From NCBI GenBank assembly GCA_938021205.1, contig CALIGI010000228.1, positions 1 through 48,853 on the forward strand: a stretch of DNA of 48,853 bases, read 5' to 3'. This document shows positions 43,631-48,853 of the stretch, in pieces. Under the pieces are notes generated by a model. That model had not been told where the DNA came from and searched no databases. It saw only the letters and a program-made list of their open reading frames with translations. Position numbers and translations under genes: made by a program. Numbering within the stretch: position 1 is the first letter of the stretch; each line of letters begins with the position of its first letter. This stretch comes from an uncultured Pseudanabaenaceae cyanobacterium. Its GTDB lineage: Bacteria > Cyanobacteriota > Cyanobacteriia > PCC-9006 > JAAUQQ01.

Positions 43631-45382
43631 TCAGCGACCGCCCTGGGCTATACCCTCTCCTCGAAGGTCTGCCGCTCCGGTGAGTTCGCCATTGGGTCCG
43701 ACGACGATCGCGTTGGCATTCCCCCAACCACGACGGAACTGAAGCTGATGACCTCGCGCCTCCAGGGCATCAACCGTGAGCCGATCAAAGCCGTATTGTT
43801 CAATCCTTAGCGTCTCAGGCAACCACTGGTGGTGGATACGAGGAGCACTGACGGCAGCTCCTGCATCCATGTCATGAACCAGGACATTGAGGATAATTTG
43901 GAGGACGGTGGTGATAATGGTGCTACCGCCAGGGGAGCCCACTGCCATGCGAAGTTGGCTGTCCTCTAGAACAATCGTAGGAGTCATGGAGGAGAGGGGC
44001 GTTTTACCAGGGGCAACGGAATTGGCTTCTCCGCCCACGAGCCCAAAGAGGTTGGGAGTGTCGGGGGCGATCGCAAAGTCATCCATTTCGTTATTCAGCA
44101 CAATCCCCGTCCCCGCTGCAACCACGCCTGCACCAAAGCGTCCATTGATGGTGTAGGTCATGGAAACGGCATTGCGATCTCGATCCACTACGGTCAAATG
44201 GGTTGTGTCATTGGATTCTTTGAAATTACGATAACGCTCTAAAGTCTCAGTATCAGAAGCCTTAACCTCCTCAGCAGAACGGGCTCGCTGGGGCTCAATC
44301 TCCTGGCGGCGGGCATCAGCATAGGCAGGGTTGACTAAGGCTGCGATAGGCACTTCAACAAAGTCGGGATCACCCAAATGTTCAGCTCGGTCAGCATAGG
44401 CAATTTTCATCACCTCGGCCAGCAAATGGAGACCATTGGGGTGGTGCCAACCTTGAGCTGCGAGATCGGTGTCGCCAATTAGATTGAGCATTTGCAGCAG
44501 ATGGACCCCCCCTGAAGATGGAGGTGGCATGGAACAAATTTCATATTGGCGGAAGGGACCACAGATGGGGTCACGCCAAATAGGCTGATAAGCTTTGAGG
44601 TCAGCCTGGGTGATGAGACCACCGTTGGCTTGCATATCCGCAGCGATCGCCTTAGCGATCTCTCCCTCGTAAAAGTCCTGGGGCTCCACCGCAATCTGTC
44701 CCAGGGTTTGGGCCAAGTCGGACTGTCGCAGTACCTCTCCCGCCTGCAAGGGTTTGCCATCCGGCAGAAACACTGCCGCTGCGGCTAAATTTTGGGCCAA
44801 GCGTTCGGCATTCCCAGCAATCTCGCTTGCCAGGAGATCACTCACCACAAAGCCTTGGGAAGCCATGACGCGACTGGGCTGCACCACTCTGGCCCAGGGC
44901 AACTCACCGTAACGCTGGTGCAAGGCATAAAGCCCCGCCACGGTGCCAGGTACACCCACTGCCAAATGACCATTACGACTGAGCTGGGACTGGGGCTCCC
45001 CCGCTGCGTTCAAATACAGATCTCGTCCCGCCGTAGCTGGCGCACGCTCACGAAAATCTAGGGCCGTGACCTCGCCAGATTCTGATTCATGCCAGAGCGC
45101 AAAACCACCGCCTCCCAAGCCAGCGGAGAAGGGTTCAACAACGGCGATCGCCAAAGCTGTCGCCACAGCGCCATCAACAGCATTGCCCCCCTGGCGCAGC
45201 ATCGCTGATCCGGCTGCGGTTGCGAGAGGATGGGCAGAAACCACCATGTCGCGATCGCTGCGAGCTGGCTGTATAAAGGCTGCAACTGCGGGTGTAACGG
45301 AACCAAAGACAAGGAGGCCGATGACGGAGGCACTGCGGCTCAGCCTGGAGAGCGGTGAGCATCTGAATAAAAGCGGTGGCAT
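43631..45382 (-). CDS. ggt: gamma-glutamyltransferase
   Basis: The gene encodes a 583-aa exported gamma-glutamyltransferase, which cleaves glutathione and other gamma-glutamyl compounds in the periplasm. A signal peptide is visible in the first 35 residues (hydrophobic SVIGLLVFGSVTPAVAA). The large-subunit part has GGNAVDGAVATALAIAVVEP and SAGLGGGGF. The autoprocessing site is SNDTTHLTVVD, with nucleophile Thr near residue 393 starting the small subunit; SSMTPTIV and GSPGGSTIITTV follow. Length is normal for the precursor. The frame continues to a TTG at 45412; the ATG at 45382 is preferred. It is monocistronic, with a repeat-rich region upstream. Confidence 0.93.
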   Translation of the reverse strand: MPPLLFRCSPLSRLSRSASVIGLLVFGSVTPAVAAFIQPARSDRDMVVSAHPLATAAGSAMLRQGGNAVDGAVATALAIAVVEPFSAGLGGGGFALWHESESGEVTALDFRERAPATAGRDLYLNAAGEPQSQLSRNGHLAVGVPGTVAGLYALHQRYGELPWARVVQPSRVMASQGFVVSDLLASEIAGNAERLAQNLAAAAVFLPDGKPLQAGEVLRQSDLAQTLGQIAVEPQDFYEGEIAKAIAADMQANGGLITQADLKAYQPIWRDPICGPFRQYEICSMPPPSSGGVHLLQMLNLIGDTDLAAQGWHHPNGLHLLAEVMKIAYADRAEHLGDPDFVEVPIAALVNPAYADARRQEIEPQRARSAEEVKASDTETLERYRNFKESNDTTHLTVVDRDRNAVSMTYTINGRFGAGVVAAGTGIVLNNEMDDFAIAPDTPNLFGLVGGEANSVAPGKTPLSSMTPTIVLEDSQLRMAVGSPGGSTIITTVLQIILNVLVHDMDAGAAVSAPRIHHQWLPETLRIEQYGFDRLTVDALEARGHQLQFRRGWGNANAIVVGPNGELTGAADLRGEGIAQGGR

Positions 45383-45480
45383 GGCAATATCGCGCAAATG
45401 GAACTCAGGCAAAACTGACGCGCCTGATCTAAGTCTCCAGCGATCCAGGAAAAATCGGACGTTCTGGAATAATCCTTGAT

Positions 45481-45670
45481 GCTACATCCCTATCAAAGCA
45501 ACACCCGCTGCTCCAGCAATAGGCATCAACCACTGTAGGGGAGAAGCATTTGGCCAATAGACTCAAATACCAGCCGTGGTCTACATCCCCAATGCTTCGC
45601 CCCATGTCATTGCCAAAGCCGGGCGAAGCATTGGATCGAGAGATCCATGGGGAAGCCCTACATCCCCCGG
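45481..45670. repeat. cluster of decayed palindromic repeats
   Basis: CTACATCCC occurs three times (45482, 45581, 45658) and a near-complement, TGTAGGGG, at 45534. A perfect 14-bp inverted repeat, CCAATGCTTCGCCC (45589-45602) and its complement (45621-45634), is flanked by further partial arms such as CATGGGGAAGC. GGCGAAGCATT-type repeats are abundant in cyanobacterial genomes, so this looks like nested, decayed copies of such an element. Confidence 0.65.
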
Positions 45671-45709
45671 TCCAGTACTTACGCCCCTAGCAGGCATTCA
45701 AATTTGTAT

Positions 45710-45743
45710 CAAAAAAGTGCGGCCATTGGTGAATGGTCGCACT
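45710..45743 (-). terminator. rho-independent terminator of the tandem-PTPS gene
   Basis: On the minus strand a 12-bp stem (45732-45743 with 45716-45727, one G-T pair, GGTG-type loop) is followed by six T. It lies about 40 bases downstream of the stop codon. Confidence 0.85.
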
Positions 45744-45781
45744 GATAAATAGATGGCTTTCATCGCTACTTAAAACGATTT

Positions 45782-46648
45782 TTAGACCTGGGCGAGGGCA
45801 CGCTCGGCTTGCTCAGCAGCAGCTTGGGTCGAGGAGAGCGCGTAAACCTCAGCAGAGTTATTGGGGCTCTCGATTAACTTCACTTTGTGGAGTTCAGCAC
45901 TGGTGGCGCGCATAGGCTCGCTCAGCAAATCGCGAATGTGAACAGCAATGTTCTCAGCAGTAGGGACCACCTCAGCAAAGTAAGGGATATCCTTATTGAG
46001 AAAGGTGTGGTCAAAGGGCTCGACGACAGACTGGTCGATGACGTTTTGAACCTCAACCAAATCAGCGATCATGCCGGTGCGCTCGTCGATCTGGCCCTTG
46101 ATCGTCACCTCCAGGTGGTAGTTGTGACCATGGCCGTTGGGGCGAGCACATTTGCCGTAGATTTCGCTATTCTCTTCAAAGCTCAGCTTGGGGCTTGCCA
46201 AGCGATGGGCCGCACTGAAGTGGGTTTTAATGGTGAGATAGGCTTCCATATCGTTTCCTTGGTAGTCGGCCCAGAGTTCGGGATGTTCAAATAGCTGAAT
46301 ATTGACGATGGGCAGGTGACCTTCCAGGCGCTGCCAAATCATGCGAGCGACGTTTTCCGTCGTGGGCAGCGTCTGTTCAAATTCAGGCCAGGCTTCGTTC
46401 AAGAAGGAGAAGTCGAGATGAGAGGTGACTTCATCCTTGATCACTCGCTTCACATCGGAGAGGTTTAAGACCATGCCGTAGTCATCTAGGTCTCCCTCCA
46501 TAGCAACGAAGAGGACGTAGTTGTGACCGTGACCTGGCGATCGCGCACAGGCTCCAAACCGTAGGTTGTTTTCAGCCTCACTCAGTTCCGGGAGCCAATA
46601 GCGGTGGCTGGCCGAAAACTGAGCGCGACGGTTGATGACGCATTTCAT
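45782..46648 (-). CDS. tandem 6-pyruvoyltetrahydropterin synthase/QueD-family protein
   Basis: The gene encodes a 288-aa protein made of two PTPS/QueD-fold domains (about residues 1-130 and 135-272). Both keep the zinc ligands (His15, His40, His42; His148, His173, His175), the Cys (Cys34; Cys167) and a C-terminal Glu (Glu121; Glu260). The second has the catalytic Asp213-His214 pair, but in the first the matching place is Asp79-Phe80, so the first domain has probably lost activity. Family members make pterins or 7-carboxy-7-deazaguanine precursors; which applies here is not decidable. The frame is open to 46768, but the ATG at 46648 (MKCVINRRAQFSASH) fits the fold. A terminator follows. Confidence 0.85.
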   Translation of the reverse strand: MKCVINRRAQFSASHRYWLPELSEAENNLRFGACARSPGHGHNYVLFVAMEGDLDDYGMVLNLSDVKRVIKDEVTSHLDFSFLNEAWPEFEQTLPTTENVARMIWQRLEGHLPIVNIQLFEHPELWADYQGNDMEAYLTIKTHFSAAHRLASPKLSFEENSEIYGKCARPNGHGHNYHLEVTIKGQIDERTGMIADLVEVQNVIDQSVVEPFDHTFLNKDIPYFAEVVPTAENIAVHIRDLLSEPMRATSAELHKVKLIESPNNSAEVYALSSTQAAAEQAERALAQV

Positions 46649-46838
46649 GGGCGATCGCGCAGTATTAAGCTTTATCAAGATTCCTCTCTCTACCATAGAG
46701 GTTTGTTGCGGCGATCGGGTGAGGGAATTTCCACCCATGTAGTCATTAGCACCAAAAAATTTGGCCATGCCGGAGCATTTCTAGGGCAGCGGCTCCGATA
46801 AGATAGAAACGGTATTTGTGAAACGAGTTCGGCGCGCA

Positions 46839-47390
46839 GTGACAGATCTTCTCCAGGGCCTAAATATTTATTTTGTCGGCATGATGGGCGTGGGCAAGAG
46901 CACCATCGGTCGCCTTGTGGCAAAGGAGATGGGCTATCAATTCTTTGATACAGATAGCCTGATTGAACAAATTGCGAAACGCTCCATCAAGCAAATCTTT
47001 GCGGATGAAGGGGAAGAATCCTTTCGATCCTTAGAAAGTCAAACCCTGGGCGAGCTATGTGCCAACCAGCGATTAGCGATCGCCACAGGCGGCGGCATCG
47101 TGGTGCGCAAGCAAAATTGGAGCTACTTACAGCAGGGATTGGTAGTCTGGCTGGATGTTCCCATTGAGCATTTGTATCAGCGGTTGAGACGCGATCGCAG
47201 CCGTCCCCTACTACAAACAGACAATCCCAAGGAAACTCTGCGCCAACTCATGGAAGAGCGTCGTCCGCTTTACAGCAATGCAGACTTGCATATTGTGCCG
47301 AAGCCCAGGGCAAGTACCCAGGAAACAGCCCAGCAGGTTGTTGCGGCAATTCCGTCGGTGCTGAAAGACCGAGCAATAGAACCGTCCTAA
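46839..47390 (+). CDS. aroK: shikimate kinase
   Basis: The gene encodes a 183-aa cytoplasmic enzyme that phosphorylates shikimate in aromatic amino acid synthesis. Walker A is GMMGVGKST; the DTDSLIE shikimate-binding Asp, the FRSLES Arg and the GGGIV motif follow, then the lid and adenine-binding region (RDRSRPLL). The frame is open to a GTG at 46818, seven codons upstream. I chose the GTG at 46839 because other cyanobacterial enzymes begin close to the LLQG-N-Y segment. The gene is divergent from the tandem-PTPS gene and convergent with the Crr7-like gene. Confidence 0.93.
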   Translation: MTDLLQGLNIYFVGMMGVGKSTIGRLVAKEMGYQFFDTDSLIEQIAKRSIKQIFADEGEESFRSLESQTLGELCANQRLAIATGGGIVVRKQNWSYLQQGLVVWLDVPIEHLYQRLRRDRSRPLLQTDNPKETLRQLMEERRPLYSNADLHIVPKPRASTQETAQQVVAAIPSVLKDRAIEPS

Positions 47391-47406
47391 AACATTGGGC
47401 CCAGCT

Positions 47407-47455
47407 AAGACAGCACAGTAGGCTATGGCAATGCCATAGCCTACTGTGCTGTCTT
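47407..47455. terminator. 23-bp perfect hairpin between convergent genes
   Basis: The 23-base left arm (47407-47429, starting AAGACAGCACAG) is exactly complementary to 47433-47455 with an AAT loop. It lies 16 bases after aroK and 8 bases after the end of the Crr7-like gene, so it probably serves as a bidirectional terminator. Its core ATGGCAATGCCAT matches the palindrome at 28789-28809. Confidence 0.8.
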
Positions 47456-47463
47456 GATACGGG

Positions 47464-47721
47464 TTATTTTTCTAGACGAATGGCGTACCACTGGGCATTA
47501 CGGCCCGGCTCTAGCTCTAGCTCGCAGGAGCCCTCCCGCAGTGCCTCCGCCTGCGCCTCTACCCCCTGAAGCTGAACCACATCCAGGGGTAAAGCATCGG
47601 CATGTTGCACCACCCACGCTTTGAGCTGCTCCGTTAGCTCAAAGGCAGATAGAATACGCTCCGCTTCCCCCGGCAGCAGCAGAACAAAATGGTCTTCGCT
47701 GTACATCGAATTACTGGACAT
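47464..47721 (-). CDS. crr7: Crr7-like protein (chlororespiratory reduction 7)
   Basis: The gene encodes an 85-aa soluble protein. The start SMYSEDHFVLLLPGEAERIL, the middle AFELTEQLKAWV and the ending CELELEPGRNAQWYAIRLEK (positions about 66-85) match my memory of the cyanobacterial/chloroplast Crr7 family. In chloroplasts CRR7 is needed for a stable NDH-1 complex; the cyanobacterial role is less clear. The gene is alone on the minus strand, with unusual palindromes upstream at 47766-47884. The symbol rests on recall and should be treated as moderately sure. Confidence 0.75.
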   Translation of the reverse strand: MSSNSMYSEDHFVLLLPGEAERILSAFELTEQLKAWVVQHADALPLDVVQLQGVEAQAEALREGSCELELEPGRNAQWYAIRLEK

Positions 47722-47765
47722 GGAAATCTCTCTGCGAAGAAACTGCTTTCCCTAAAACTGTGCCC

Positions 47766-47788
47766 CATTGCAGAAACTTTCTGCAATG
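47766..47788. promoter_or_regulatory. 23-base palindrome before the Crr7-like gene
   Basis: CATTGCAGAAA-C-TTTCTGCAATG is a perfect 11-bp inverted repeat around a single central base, 45 bases upstream of the Crr7-like start codon. The tiny spacer fits a dimeric regulator site better than an RNA hairpin. Confidence 0.5.
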
Positions 47789-47823
47789 CATCCGCGTCAA
47801 GCTAATCATTCACCGGGAATGTT

Positions 47824-47884
47824 AAAGCGCCGGTCTGATTCTGAGCCAAAGCTTTTTGCAATGGCAGAATGAGGCCGGTGCTTT
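47824..47884. repeat. 20-bp imperfect inverted repeat
   Basis: 47824-47843 (starting AAAGCGCCGG) pairs with 47865-47884 (ending CCGGTGCTTT): 17 Watson-Crick pairs, two G-T pairs and one mismatch. The loop contains a nested GCC/GGC dyad. Confidence 0.65.
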
Positions 47885-48389
47885 CTTATATTATTGAGCA
47901 CACAAAGCAGTTTTCTGAAAAGAGAGAGATCGCCACAACTCTAGATTTCCAGAAACACTTACCTCCAAGAATCAAAGGCAGGGACGTTCAAGCATTTGGG
48001 CTGCCTACTGTGGCATCCAGCATTAAATAGCGAGGCATGACGAGCCTTTCGAGAACTTGTTCCTGCCAGGGTTGAAAATCTGTGCCAGTTATTTAAGAGG
48101 CCAGCATCATAGGAAAACTGTTTTTTAAGACGCTAAAACTGAGTCATGAAAGGCAAGAGAGTCAACCAAGAAATCTCTTCTCTTCGGACAGAAGAGATTA
48201 ACTCCACTGCGATCTAAGCAGGCTTTCTCCTCGCCTCAATTCCTGTCAAGTCCACACACTTTAGCAATGACCTAACTTGTTTAGGGCACTTGCAAGTCAC
48301 ATCACCGTCCGCCATTTTGGGTTGTCACAAACCATCACTGTCCTAAGTGATGTAACCAACGCCATATCTCAACTCAGTGAGGAGTCACC

Positions 48390-48734
48390 ATGAAATTTTC
48401 GACTAAAGCCGCGATCGCCCTTTCCTTCGCTGCGATCGCTCCCGCAATCATCCTAGCCGCCCCCGCGACCGCCCAAACTCAACGCCCCACAGGACTCCAA
48501 GGCCACTACCTCGGTGGTGGTGCTAGCTTAGGCCTCGACACCGAAGATGGCTTTGATGACCTGGAGTTTGGTGGCGTAGTGCAAGGCCGTTACGACATTC
48601 AGAACGTTCCACTCTCAGTGCGTGGCTCTGTGTTATTTAACGACCAAGCCGCAGCGCTCCAGCCCGTCATCACCTATGACCTAGCCACTAGCAACAGTTC
48701 CAACATTTACTTGGGTGCGGCTCTTTTGGAGTAA
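48390..48734 (+). pseudogene. outer-membrane beta-barrel-like protein, truncated by an insertion sequence
   Basis: A GGAG ribosome binding site and a signal peptide (MKFSTKAAIALSFAAIAP...ATAQ, residues 1-29) start an exported protein with beta-strand-like alternation (GGVVQGRYDI, LSVRGSVLF, PVITYDLAT, NIYLGAAL). Similar cyanobacterial proteins, as I recall, are about 170-190 aa and continue after a YLGAGYSF-type strand. Here the frame ends at codon 114 with ALLE and stop. The sequence after about 48718 is the end of an insertion sequence on the opposite strand. The N-terminal 110 residues look intact, so the gene is probably disrupted rather than short by nature. Confidence 0.7.
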
Positions 48735-48853
48735 AGAAATAGAGCCTAGCTTAGGCGAATAACAATCTTTCAGGGTCTTGAAAATTGCTGAGATGATTGC
48801 GTTTGAATTCCTGTAATTTGTGGAATTGCCAATAGTCATCGAAATCGTGACTG
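48718..48853 (-). mobile_element. insertion sequence end (partial, runs out of the window)
   Basis: The junction with the truncated gene is near 48718-48735, where the protein-like sequence stops. Inside, a transposase C-terminus reads leftward (see the next entry). The terminal repeat should lie in about 48718-48750. The other end is beyond the window, so repeats and target duplication cannot be checked. Confidence 0.6.
48751..48853 (-). CDS. transposase-like C-terminal fragment
   Basis: An open frame on the minus strand enters from the right edge and ends at a TAA at 48751-48753, giving 33 residues. It reads DFDDYWQFHKLQEFKRNHL and ends with ERLLFA. The aromatic/His/Glu-rich D-Y-W-x-F-H pattern with an R-N-H tail resembles the C-terminus of insertion-sequence transposases; I am unsure which family (ISKra4-like is a guess). 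It lies just inside the point where the membrane-protein gene is cut off, which supports this reading. Confidence 0.55.
   Translation of the reverse strand, partial: SHDFDDYWQFHKLQEFKRNHLSNFQDPERLLFA

Larger units (their letters stand above)
45413..45781. other. 369-base intergenic region
   Basis: It lies between the ggt start and the end of the tandem-PTPS gene, both on the minus strand. It contains the repeat cluster at 45481-45670 and the terminator at 45710-45743. No gene is seen. Confidence 0.5.
47722..48389. promoter_or_regulatory. 668-base divergent intergenic region
   Basis: It separates the divergent Crr7-like gene and the truncated outer-membrane-like gene. It contains the two palindromes at 47766-47788 and 47824-47884. 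A shorter imperfect dyad occurs near 48165-48195. Promoters for both genes must lie here, but no clear boxes were identified. Confidence 0.45.

Overview
The window is from a cyanobacterium. The HIP1 octamer GCGATCGC recurs throughout (for example at 263-270), and several genes are of cyanobacterial type: an RbcR-like LysR regulator, a cyAbrB protein, a Crr7-like protein, a DUF3747/SLH protein, V4R and phycobilisome-like proteins, and cyanobacterial Ser/Thr kinases. Base composition is moderately GC-rich. The sequence alone does not settle the genus. No rRNA, tRNA or CRISPR array was recognised.

Layout. (1) 1-5469, minus strand: a co-oriented cluster of a long acidic roadblock-like protein, a 2Fe-2S ferredoxin, a V4R protein, a small acidic protein, a phycobilisome-like protein, a second V4R protein and the start of a Ser/Thr kinase. 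It resembles the photosystem II assembly operon of Synechocystis (slr0144-slr0152, recalled). (2) 5470-12542: divergent RbcR, a Cys4 Ser/Thr kinase with membrane segments, a degenerate CDF-like membrane protein, an unknown ORF and a Crp-family regulator with a clear terminator. (3) 12689-20563, minus strand: a PgpH-type HD phosphodiesterase, an SLH surface protein, an FHA-PrsW fusion, a small membrane protein and peptide deformylase. (4) 20798-33416, minus strand: a ten-gene envelope glycan locus. An aminotransferase, a Gfo/Idh dehydrogenase and a hexapeptide acetyltransferase would build an acetylated amino sugar. A GT2 enzyme would charge a polyprenyl carrier and a GT39 enzyme would use it. 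Two FAD oxidoreductases, a methyltransferase, a NodB deacetylase and a flippase-like protein complete the set. (5) 34355-40135, plus strand: a type I secretion module of parvulin-like protein, ABC exporter with cyclic-nucleotide-binding and dead C39-like domains, and HlyD adaptor. (6) 41198-47721: cyAbrB, another Ser/Thr kinase, gamma-glutamyltransferase, a tandem-duplicated PTPS/QueD protein, shikimate kinase and Crr7. (7) 48390-48853: a small outer-membrane-like protein gene that ends abruptly against the end of an insertion sequence whose transposase runs out of the window.

The intergenic regions hold many long inverted repeats: perfect 19-23 bp hairpins, a 167-bp MITE-like element inside the glycan locus, and a cluster of decayed palindromic repeats. 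The most notable protein observations are the PTPS duplication in which one copy has lost its catalytic His, the FHA-PrsW fusion, the phycobilisome-like/V4R/ferredoxin set beside a roadblock-like protein, and the insertion-truncated membrane protein. I did not find a system that I can confidently call undescribed.
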